9,205 bases of DNA from an uncultured bacterium (GTDB taxonomy: Bacteria; Bacillota; Clostridia; Christensenellales; Borkfalkiaceae): assembly GCA_934871445.1 (NCBI GenBank), contig CAKXBD010000038.1, forward strand, positions 5,904-15,108, given 5' to 3'. Below are positions 1 to 5,801 of this stretch, piece by piece. A program made the position numbers and the translations under genes. The stretch's first letter is position 1, and each line of letters opens with the position of its first letter. The notes under the pieces were generated by a model that ran no database searches, had not been told where the DNA came from, and worked only from the letters and a program-made list of their open reading frames with translations.

Positions 1-977
1 GAATACTCTTCGTTTTTGAGCGCATGCGCAGTATTTTCATATTGCGTCATATAAATATACATCTGCGTGAAAGCTCCGTATTTGGCCTCCTTGTACGAAC
101 CGTCGCTGTTAGTGCCGCCCACGGCGTCGGTAATGGGCACATATTCCTTGGAAGCGGCATATTCGGGACTGATGAATCCCCTTTCATACCAGGAATGCAT
201 TTTTTCGAGATAATCCTCGAATTCGTCCATGTACGGCCCGTAATTGACTTTTCCCGTTTCGTCGAGCTGGAAATCGAAGGTGACTCCAAACCCCGCACTG
301 ATAGAGTTAAACGGGTCTACGCCGACCGAATACAGGAAGAACGGAGTGTCGCTCAATCCCTTATCCTTAAAGCCCTGTAAAACGGTCTCCCAATCCGCAT
401 AGGTTTTGGGGATTTTTACTTCCCCTGTCGTGGTTCCGTCCACGGTATAGCCGATTTTTTTCAGCCAATCCTCGCGCATCATGTAGCCGTACCAGCTGTC
501 CGATTCCTTGTTCGCGATCTCGTAGAAGCGCGTGAGCCTTCCGTCGTCCGTGATAACGTCCTGTTTTACGTCGGGGTCATTTTCTACGAGGGAATAGTAA
601 TTAGGAGCCATTTCCTCCATTTTATCGCTGATATCGATGATTTTTCCGTCAGAAATCCCCTTTTCAACGCCGCCCGGATACGTTCCCGTATAGTTGGGCA
701 TGGAGTCGTTTAGAATCATGACGTCGCAATAGGTGCCGCGGGCAAATACGTTATTGACGTTGTCCATGCTGTCGTGGACATATTTCACTTTCAGTCCGCT
801 GATTTCTTCCAGCTTCTGAAAAACGATGTGCTGGTCGTACTGCCCGACCGCGTTGCTCTTGAAGGGCACCCAAACGCTGAAATCGTAATCTCTTTTTTCT
901 CCGCAGGCCGCGGTCGCGAGCAAACAGCTCGCGCCGAGGACACAGACCGATAATAAACTGATTAAACGCTTTTTCAT
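1..977 (-). CDS. ABC transporter extracellular solute-binding lipoprotein, family 1 (LplA/YtcQ-like), 3' end cut by window
   Basis: The frame is open from an ATG at 977-975 to the left edge, giving 325 residues of a protein whose family usually has about 500-550, so the C-terminal third is missing. An AGGAG at 987-983, five bases before the ATG, supports the start. The N terminus is a lipoprotein signal peptide: MKKR, a hydrophobic stretch, then ATAAC-G with the likely lipidated Cys at residue 25. The -3 residue is Thr, slightly off the classic lipobox. Downstream segments such as MMREDWLKKIGY, KIPKTYADWETVL, GVDPFNS and MHSWYERGFISPEY are the pattern of Bacillota solute-binding proteins that feed oligosaccharides to LplB/YtcP-type permeases. 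It should be anchored outside the membrane and bind a sugar; the ligand cannot be told from sequence. It follows the repeat lipoprotein by 28 bases and probably shares its transcript. Permease genes are expected beyond the edge. Confidence 0.9.
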   Translation of the reverse strand, partial: MKKRLISLLSVCVLGASCLLATAACGEKRDYDFSVWVPFKSNAVGQYDQHIVFQKLEEISGLKVKYVHDSMDNVNNVFARGTYCDVMILNDSMPNYTGTYPGGVEKGISDGKIIDISDKMEEMAPNYYSLVENDPDVKQDVITDDGRLTRFYEIANKESDSWYGYMMREDWLKKIGYTVDGTTTGEVKIPKTYADWETVLQGFKDKGLSDTPFFLYSVGVDPFNSISAGFGVTFDFQLDETGKVNYGPYMDEFEDYLEKMHSWYERGFISPEYAASKEYVPITDAVGGTNSDGSYKEAKYGAFTQMYIYMTQYENTAHALKNEEY

Positions 978-982
978 AGTAG

Positions 983-987
983 CTCCT
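983..987 (-). promoter_or_regulatory. ribosome binding site of the solute-binding protein gene
   Basis: AGGAG on the minus strand lies five bases before the ATG at 977. It sits inside the 28-base gap after the stop codon of the repeat lipoprotein (1006-1008). I saw no terminator hairpin in this gap, which supports co-transcription. Confidence 0.75.
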
Positions 988-1005
988 GTAAAGTTTTTCA
1001 CTCGC

Positions 1006-3675
1006 TTACGCCTGCTCCGTCAATGTGAGCGTTACGCCCATTAACGTGACGCTGATGGTCATTTTTCCGTCCTCCGTCTTTCCGATTTTACCTTCCAGAC
1101 GGTCGCCCTCGCTGCCCAGCCAGATGATGGTATTTCCGTCGGCCGTCAGTTGATGGGTGAAATCCATGTTCATGATAAAGACCTTTAATTTTCCCGTCCC
1201 GTCCGTATTTACGGTCAAAGTGGCCTCCATACCTCCGACAATAGGAGCGCCCTCGGGCAATTTTCCGGTAAACGTCTTTGTCTCATCAAAATATTTCGGC
1301 TGTCCGTCTATCGCGGCAAACGTGAGCTTTTCCACCTGCCCGATCTTGTTTTTCAGCGCAAATTCGAACTGTACGTTATCGTAACCGATCTTATCGTTTT
1401 TCGCGGTCTTGACGATTTTGAGCTCCAGCGTTTCCCCGTCTCCGAGATTGAGCGTGACGACGCCCGTCGCAGAGTCATAGTCATAGGAAATGTTCTTTTT
1501 GTCAATCGTGAAGTTTTCTTGGAATTTTTCGAGCGTCAGTCCGAGCTTTCCCGCTTCGTTGTGCGTATTGAAATCCTTTTCGGACAAAGTAGACTTCACG
1601 ACGAAATCCGCGGTGAGGTTGGGTCTTAAAACCAATTCCGTCATGGAACCGGAGGGGAAGAAATTGTTGAGTGTGACGTCTTTGCCGTCCGCGTCCTTAT
1701 ACACGACTTCGGAGGTCTGTCCCGCACGGAAGATTACGGTATAATCCGCAAAGGGAGTACCCTCGTTCCATACTGCATCGAATGTAACCTTCGCCGCCGA
1801 GTCTTCCGCTATCGTATAGGTATCGCCGGGCATATAGTTATTTTCGCCGTCCGACCAGCCGCCGAATATGCTTCCCGGCTTGACGAAATTATTTTCGGGC
1901 AGAGTAAAGGATTTGGTCTGATATACTTCGATATTCTCAACCGAACCGGTAGCGCCCTCTCCGCCGTTGAATTCGACGGTAACGAGGTCGCGCCATACCG
2001 CCGTAAATGCGGTATCCTTTCCCTCGGCGACGGTATAGGAAGCGCCGGGTTGATAGAGCTTACTTCCGTCCGACCAGCCGTCGAACAGTTTATTTCCGTT
2101 TTCGTAAGGCATTTCGGGCAACGTGATTTTCATTCCTTCGCCCTGCTTGACGGAATCTATGGTTTTGCCTTCGATTCCCGTTTCAAAAGATATGGTGCGA
2201 AGCTGCCGCCATACGGCATAATAGGTTGTATCCGCCTTTTTATACGCCCTCGCACCGGGCATGCTTCCCGACTTCGCGGTTGCGGACGTTCCCCAGCCGT
2301 TAAAGGCGTAACCGTCTTTTGTCAGCTCACATTCGGGGAGTACGAAATACAGATTGTTTCCAGCAACGATAGTTTCGGGCGCCTTTCCCGTACCGCCGTT
2401 CGCATCGAACGTAATGGTCACCGTCTTTTCCATTTTCGCGACGAATGTCATACCCTCTGCGGCCGTAACCTTATCGCCGGGCCGCTTCACGGAAGTATTC
2501 AGACTTCCGTCGTCCTTTACCTGCTGCCAACCGGCAAAGCCCTTGTCGTCCGCTCCGACGAAAGAAGCGGCAGGCAGAGCGAACTGAGAACCTACGGGAG
2601 CTTCGATAACGAATCCGCCTTCATCGGCGATGTCCGCCTTAAAGGTCACTTCGACAAACTCGGCCCAAACGGGTTCAAATACTACATCCTCGGTAACTTT
2701 ATACATTCCTCCCGGCTGTACTACTTTCCCTTTTCCGTCTGTCCAACCGGCAAACCCCTTGCTGTAATCCTTGTATTCATAAGGATTGGCAGGAAGATAT
2801 ACGTATTTCCCGTAAAGGGTGTCGGGCATAATCAGGTCGCCGACATTTCCTTTTCCGTCAGGCCCCTTTGTGATCGTCACGTGGAACGAATCGGACCAAA
2901 CCGCCACAAAATCAATATCCGTGTCGATCGTTACTTTATCTCCCGGCTGATAGAGATAATTTTCCCCGTATTCGTAAATTTTTCCGTTAGCTGCCCAGCC
3001 GCGGAAAGCGTTTCCTTCCTTGGTGAACTTCGCTTCGGGAAGAGTGATCTCCGTCACTTCGTTATAGCTCGTATTTTCGGGGAGCGTATACCCCTCCTCA
3101 AAGACGACTCCTTCGCCCGCATCGAAAGAAACTTCATAAGTTTCGGGCTCGGGTTCAGGTTCAGGCTCCGGCTCAGGGTTCGGATTCTGATTGGGCATCA
3201 TAGCTTCGTTGCTATAAAAATACAGTTCTGTACCGGGAATCTGTACGCTGATGTCGTAAGTAAATTTCCAACTTCCGTCCGAAAGAGTTTCCAATTCCAA
3301 GGTTTGGGGCTCCTCGAAATCCTTTCTCGTGGAATGATAAATAATCGCCGTTTCGTCCTCATTCAGCTCGTATGTATCCTCATGCTTAAAGGTGGGAATC
3401 CTGAATCCTAACAGATTGTCCATCATTACGAGAGCCGCGTCCGTAAAAGGCACATCAAACGTAGCCGTTCCGTCTGTTCGGAACGTAATTGTTCCCGGCT
3501 CGCATAAAGTTCCCAAAGGACCGATTGCCGTACTCATCGACAAATCGACGTGAAAGACGGTCTCCTTATCAAAATACGGAGCGTCTTTTTCGTCGTCTCC
3601 GCAAGCGGCCAGCAGTACATTACATGCGCCGAACGACATTGCCGCGGCAAGAGCAACAGATACTATTTTTCTCAT
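1006..3675 (-). CDS. Large lipoprotein with six InlB B-type (Listeria-Bacteroides) repeats and beta-rich end modules
   Basis: 889 residues with ATG at 3675 and an ideal AGGAGGT at 3687-3681. The signal peptide ends in a canonical lipobox, LLAAC, with the lipidated Cys at 25, so the protein should be anchored on the outer face of the membrane. Order of parts: a beta-rich N-terminal module (about 35-158); a Pro-Glu linker of six PE pairs (167-178); six repeats at about 180-260, 264-337, 341-414, 418-489, 492-561 and 565-636; and a C-terminal region (640-889) containing one or two further beta-rich modules. Each repeat follows a scheme of V-x-F-x-x-G, then LP, then a core F-x-GW, a PG turn and a closing F-x-AVW (repeat 3 ends FVAKM). 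This is the InlB B-repeat / Flg_new signature, known from Gram-positive surface proteins. There is no LPXTG motif, catalytic motif or transmembrane helix after the signal. The function is unknown; a surface scaffold or ligand-contact role for the transporter next door is inference from its place as first gene of the pair. Confidence 0.9.
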   Translation of the reverse strand: MRKIVSVALAAAMSFGACNVLLAACGDDEKDAPYFDKETVFHVDLSMSTAIGPLGTLCEPGTITFRTDGTATFDVPFTDAALVMMDNLLGFRIPTFKHEDTYELNEDETAIIYHSTRKDFEEPQTLELETLSDGSWKFTYDISVQIPGTELYFYSNEAMMPNQNPNPEPEPEPEPEPETYEVSFDAGEGVVFEEGYTLPENTSYNEVTEITLPEAKFTKEGNAFRGWAANGKIYEYGENYLYQPGDKVTIDTDIDFVAVWSDSFHVTITKGPDGKGNVGDLIMPDTLYGKYVYLPANPYEYKDYSKGFAGWTDGKGKVVQPGGMYKVTEDVVFEPVWAEFVEVTFKADIADEGGFVIEAPVGSQFALPAASFVGADDKGFAGWQQVKDDGSLNTSVKRPGDKVTAAEGMTFVAKMEKTVTITFDANGGTGKAPETIVAGNNLYFVLPECELTKDGYAFNGWGTSATAKSGSMPGARAYKKADTTYYAVWRQLRTISFETGIEGKTIDSVKQGEGMKITLPEMPYENGNKLFDGWSDGSKLYQPGASYTVAEGKDTAFTAVWRDLVTVEFNGGEGATGSVENIEVYQTKSFTLPENNFVKPGSIFGGWSDGENNYMPGDTYTIAEDSAAKVTFDAVWNEGTPFADYTVIFRAGQTSEVVYKDADGKDVTLNNFFPSGSMTELVLRPNLTADFVVKSTLSEKDFNTHNEAGKLGLTLEKFQENFTIDKKNISYDYDSATGVVTLNLGDGETLELKIVKTAKNDKIGYDNVQFEFALKNKIGQVEKLTFAAIDGQPKYFDETKTFTGKLPEGAPIVGGMEATLTVNTDGTGKLKVFIMNMDFTHQLTADGNTIIWLGSEGDRLEGKIGKTEDGKMTISVTLMGVTLTLTEQA
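1768..3138 (-). repeat. Six tandem InlB B-type protein repeats of about 70-80 residues
   Basis: The coding repeats are diverged at DNA level and visible mainly as protein. The conserved core is GW preceded by FRG, FAG, FAG, FNG, FDG and FGG in the six copies. The next landmark is PG (QPGDK, QPGGM, RPGDK, MPGAR, QPGAS, MPGDT). The ends are FVAVW, FEPVW, FVAKM, YYAVW, FTAVW and FDAVW. Repeats 5 and 6 look most alike around GWSDG; repeat 3 departs most, with no Trp at its end. The divergence argues for an old array rather than a recent expansion. Confidence 0.85.
3142..3177 (-). repeat. Hexanucleotide repeat coding a Pro-Glu linker
   Basis: Six PE codon pairs (residues 167-178 of the lipoprotein), built from near-identical hexamers of the form GGNTCN on the plus strand. 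They follow a short Asn-Pro run. The tract separates the N-terminal module from the six repeats and is probably a stiff extended spacer. Slippage here would change length by whole PE pairs and keep the frame. Confidence 0.8.
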
Positions 3676-3680
3676 GCATT

Positions 3681-3687
3681 ACCTCCT
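3681..3687 (-). promoter_or_regulatory. ribosome binding site of the repeat lipoprotein gene
   Basis: AGGAGGT on the minus strand, five bases before the ATG at 3675. It matches the 16S anti-Shine-Dalgarno sequence very well and fixes the start. Confidence 0.85.
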
Positions 3688-3688
3688 G

Positions 3689-3710
3689 AACGCACATACT
3701 CCTGTGCGTT
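3689..3710 (-). promoter_or_regulatory. Perfect 8-bp inverted repeat in the leader of the repeat lipoprotein gene
   Basis: AACGCACA, six loop bases, then TGTGCGTT. It ends one base before the AGGAGGT. If transcription starts near 3715, the RNA hairpin forms almost at the 5' end of the message. It could be a 5' stabilising stem, a control of translation, or an operator at the DNA level. On the minus strand the loop side reads CAGGAGTA, a second Shine-Dalgarno-like string that would be held in the hairpin. No U-run follows, so it is not a terminator. Confidence 0.5.
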
Positions 3711-3722
3711 TATTTCGCTTTC

Positions 3723-3728
3723 ATTATA
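3723..3728 (-). promoter_or_regulatory. -10 box (TATAAT) of the lipoprotein/solute-binding protein transcript
   Basis: Exact TATAAT on the minus strand, 47 bases before the ATG of the repeat lipoprotein. The predicted start of transcription is an A near 3715. No good TTGACA lies 16-18 bases upstream; that interval is A/T-rich (around 3745-3751). Immediately downstream, 3723-3710 reads TGAAAGCGAAATAA, which resembles a CcpA cre site (TGWAANCGNTNWCA) with a few mismatches. This would fit catabolite repression but is weak evidence. Confidence 0.5.
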
Positions 3729-3814
3729 TCGCTTATCCGCGTGTTTTTATATTAAAAATTCTACAATGTATAGTAAAAAAGCCACTCATTTTCGGAGGTG
3801 AAATTTTCTTTCGC

Positions 3815-3824
3815 ACAATATTGT
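3815..3824. promoter_or_regulatory. 10-bp palindrome ACAATATTGT between the divergent genes
   Basis: A perfect palindrome in the 205-base divergent gap. It overlaps a possible plus-strand -35 hexamer, TTGTCA (3821-3826), which is followed after 16 bases by TAATAT (3843-3848). An operator for a dimeric repressor of the MBL-fold gene is possible. The sequence is A/T-rich and short, so chance is a fair alternative. Confidence 0.3.
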
Positions 3825-3868
3825 CATAAAAACAAGATTTTTTAATATACGAAGCACCAAACGGGAAT

Positions 3869-3874
3869 TATAAT
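3869..3874 (+). promoter_or_regulatory. TATAAT just before the MBL-fold gene (possible leaderless promoter)
   Basis: Exact TATAAT, with six bases between it and the ATG at 3881, so a normal start site would fall on or next to the A of the ATG. There is no recognisable Shine-Dalgarno sequence before this ATG (the bases read TGTAGGC). The -35 position (about 3846-3851) is poor. The alternative is the upstream TTGTCA-16-TAATAT pair, giving a leader of about 26 bases. Confidence 0.35.
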
Positions 3875-3880
3875 GTAGGC

Positions 3881-4699
3881 ATGGAAAACGAAATCTACCA
3901 ATTACGAGAAATTGCCCCGCAAGTATATCAAATCGAAGAATACGGGAGCTTTTGTTACCTGATCGAAGGCAGCCGCCGCGCACTGCTCATCGACACGGGA
4001 ACGGGCTTCGGGGATTTGGCGGAATTTGTGCGCACGATTACGGAAAAACCGCTGAGCGTCGCCGCCACACACGCGCACCCAGACCATATCGGCGGCCGAG
4101 GAAATTTTCCCCTGCTCTATCTGCCCGCCAAGGACAAAAAGCTCGCCCGATTTTACGGTTCGCTCTTTATGCGCCGACTCATGTTCGGAAAGAAAGCGCA
4201 GGAGCAATACGGAAAAAAGCGGAAGGATATACGAAAAGGGAAATACCGCACGAAATATTCTTTTCTTTGCGACGGAGACCTTTTCGAGCTTGGCGATAAG
4301 ACGGTATATTGCATGGAAACGAAGGGACACACGAAAGGCGGAATGATTTTTTTACTCCGAGAGAATAAATTGCTGTTCAGCGGCGACAACGTATGTCGGG
4401 CGCTCTGGATGTTTCTTCCCGGCTCCCTGACGGTGGAGGAATGGATCCCGGGCGCAGAAAAGACCCTTGCTCTGCTGTCCGAATATACGGCTTATTCGGG
4501 ACACGATTCGATGCCGCAGGATAAAGAGCTCATCGGAAAACTCATCGCCACAGCAAAAGCGTTGGTCTCGGAAAAAAGGAATACTTTGCTTCCGAGAATC
4601 AAAGTTTATCCCGAAAATTATACCGACCACGGAATTTTATACAATACCCGAAAAATCCGAACAAAGAAGAAAGGTAAAAGTAAAAAACAAAACACATAA
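3881..4699 (+). CDS. MBL-fold (metallo-beta-lactamase superfamily) metal-dependent hydrolase
   Basis: 272 residues. The two-metal site is complete: T-H64-A-H66-P-D68-H69 (the HxHxDH motif), H150 in KGHTKGG, D169 in FSGDN and H208 in SGHD. The N-terminal strands, with CYLIEG and ALLIDTG, are typical of the glyoxalase II-like branch of the superfamily. No signal peptide is seen, so it should act in the cytoplasm. Residues 100-125 are a Lys/Arg-rich insertion, and the last 15 or so residues are very basic (TKKKGKSKKQ), which is unusual and might promote contact with nucleic acid or membrane; this is inference. The substrate cannot be named, since the family covers thioesters, lactones, nucleic acids and phosphodiesters. 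The ATG at 3881 is the only reasonable start, because a stop lies in frame at 3827 and the next Met is residue 97. It is transcribed away from the lipoprotein gene and toward the esterase, with no operon partner here. Confidence 0.88.
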   Translation: MENEIYQLREIAPQVYQIEEYGSFCYLIEGSRRALLIDTGTGFGDLAEFVRTITEKPLSVAATHAHPDHIGGRGNFPLLYLPAKDKKLARFYGSLFMRRLMFGKKAQEQYGKKRKDIRKGKYRTKYSFLCDGDLFELGDKTVYCMETKGHTKGGMIFLLRENKLLFSGDNVCRALWMFLPGSLTVEEWIPGAEKTLALLSEYTAYSGHDSMPQDKELIGKLIATAKALVSEKRNTLLPRIKVYPENYTDHGILYNTRKIRTKKKGKSKKQNT

Positions 4700-4716
4700 T
4701 TTGTGTTTTGTTTTTT
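4682..4716 (+). terminator. A/T-rich intrinsic terminator between convergent genes, probably working in both directions
   Basis: A 15-bp perfect stem (4682-4696 with 4702-4716) and a 5-base loop TAATT. The 3' arm ends in a T-run (4711-4717), and the mirror strand also ends in six T (4687-4682). It therefore can serve the MBL-fold gene on the plus strand and the esterase on the minus strand. The TAA stop of the MBL-fold gene (4697-4699) lies in the loop, so the 5' arm codes the last residues of the protein. The stem has few G-C pairs, which makes it weaker than a standard terminator. Confidence 0.7.
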
Positions 4717-4791
4717 TCATTATTCGACAAAATTTTCGCGGGAGCCCCGAGCGACTTAAACCTTCCGTTCAAGCCGCCCACTTCGTCTCCT

Positions 4792-5649
4792 TTATCCGAG
4801 AAGCTTCTCCATAGGTACCCCGTCGAACACCAGCCGCAAAAATTCCGCGCTTTTATCGAACCATTCGGAAAATCTCGCACATATATCGCGGACGGCTCTT
4901 TGTACCGTTTCGTCGAAAGTCAAAAGATAAGGCGAGGAAACCGCTTTGGTGGCAAGACTCATGCCGTGCGGGCCGTCCTTATAAATTCTCAATTCATAGG
5001 GAACGCCTGCTCTTGCAAGAGCCTCCGCAAATAAGAGGGAATTGATTGCGGGGACGCAGGTATCCGCGGCCGTATGACAAATGAAGGAGGGCGGAGTCTG
5101 CTTGCCGACATATTTTTCGAGACTGAGTTTTTCGATATTTTCCAAGCCTTTTCCGTGCACGTCGCGGATACCGGGATAGGCAAATTCTCCCGCCGTAATG
5201 CAGGGATAGACGAGAACGAGCGCATTCGGCCTGCACTCTTCGGGGCTCTCCGAGTCATTCACCTCGGCGTCGTTCCAAAAAACGCCCGTGCTCGCTGCGA
5301 GATGTCCCCCGGCGGAGAACCCGACAACGGCGATTTTATCGGGGTCGACCATAAATTCTGCCGCATTTCGGCGAATTACGGCAATCGCTTCAAACGCTTC
5401 CCGTTGCGGTGCGGGAAACACTCCCTTATCCTTTACGGAATATTTCAAAACAAACGTCTGAAACCCCTTTGCGGCATAGGCCAAGGCGACGGGTTCCCCT
5501 TCGGGGTCGGAAACGAATTCGTAACCGCCGCCGGGAAAAATTAAAACGGCAGGCCGTGCCTCGGAAGCGTGAATCGCTTCCGATTTGTCTTGGATATACG
5601 CGGTGAGCAAAGCGCTTCCGCCGCGTATTTCCCTTTTCATGATTTGCAT
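4792..5649 (-). CDS. Alpha/beta-hydrolase esterase, acetyl-esterase / BD-FAE-like
   Basis: 285 residues with an intact catalytic set: oxyanion-hole loop FPGGGY (38-43), nucleophile S112 in GFSAGG, D196 in TAADTCVP and H228 in GPHGM. This layout is that of small cytoplasmic esterases related to BD-FAE and xylan/acetyl esterases that remove acyl groups from sugars. No signal peptide is present. The chosen ATG at 5649 has AAGGAAG at 5664-5658, eight bases upstream; a second ATG at 5640 (residue 4) is possible. It lies 152 bases downstream of GH3 on the same strand, which suggests that it removes acetyl or related groups from imported oligosaccharides so that GH3 can act. Deacetylation is inference from family and context; the natural ester is not shown. 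A general carboxylesterase is the main alternative. Confidence 0.87.
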   Translation of the reverse strand: MQIMKREIRGGSALLTAYIQDKSEAIHASEARPAVLIFPGGGYEFVSDPEGEPVALAYAAKGFQTFVLKYSVKDKGVFPAPQREAFEAIAVIRRNAAEFMVDPDKIAVVGFSAGGHLAASTGVFWNDAEVNDSESPEECRPNALVLVYPCITAGEFAYPGIRDVHGKGLENIEKLSLEKYVGKQTPPSFICHTAADTCVPAINSLLFAEALARAGVPYELRIYKDGPHGMSLATKAVSSPYLLTFDETVQRAVRDICARFSEWFDKSAEFLRLVFDGVPMEKLLG

Positions 5650-5732
5650 ATTTTTTTCTTCCTTTTACGATTATTTTTCTGTTTATCGTTCCTTTTTCAG
5701 AAAAAATGCTTTTTGTCCGCCGTTGTTTTGTT

Positions 5733-5759
5733 CCGAGAAAAATTCCCCCTTTTCCTCGG
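5733..5759. other. Hairpin in the GH3-esterase gap
   Basis: On the minus strand CCGAG-G-AAAA pairs with TTTT-T-CTCGG, a 10-bp stem with one G-T wobble, around the loop GGGGGAA. It lies in the 152-base gap between GH3 and the esterase. Neither strand has a T-run directly after it, so it is unlikely to be a strong terminator. A partial attenuator or a mRNA processing/stability stem between the two genes is possible. I found no clear promoter for the esterase in the rest of the gap. Confidence 0.35.
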
Positions 5760-5801
5760 CGTTAAAAAACCTTTCTTCCAGCCCTTCTTCCTTTGAAAAG
5801 A

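Noticed and set aside
24..380. Plus-strand open frame within the solute-binding protein gene
   Set aside because: It is antisense to a clear lipoprotein reading frame and shows no family features.
3142..3177. GGNTCN hexamer tract as a CRISPR-like or phase-variable repeat
   Set aside because: Units are six bases with no spacers and encode PE pairs in frame, so length change cannot shift the frame or switch the gene off.
2050..3411. A 453-codon plus-strand open frame antisense to the repeat lipoprotein
   Set aside because: It lies fully inside the well-supported minus-strand gene, has no ribosome binding site or recognisable domain, and its Arg/Phe-rich translation is typical of a reverse-complement shadow of a biased coding sequence.
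3793..3829. GGAGGTG on the plus strand followed by a short frame to TAA (possible leader peptide)
   Set aside because: No ATG, GTG or TTG lies at a workable distance after it; only ATT would serve as a start, so a leader peptide is not supported.
4718..4791. Short open frames on both strands across the gap between the MBL-fold and esterase genes
   Set aside because: They overlap the ends of both real genes, lack ribosome binding sites and show no domain; the 74 bases look like plain 3' spacer.
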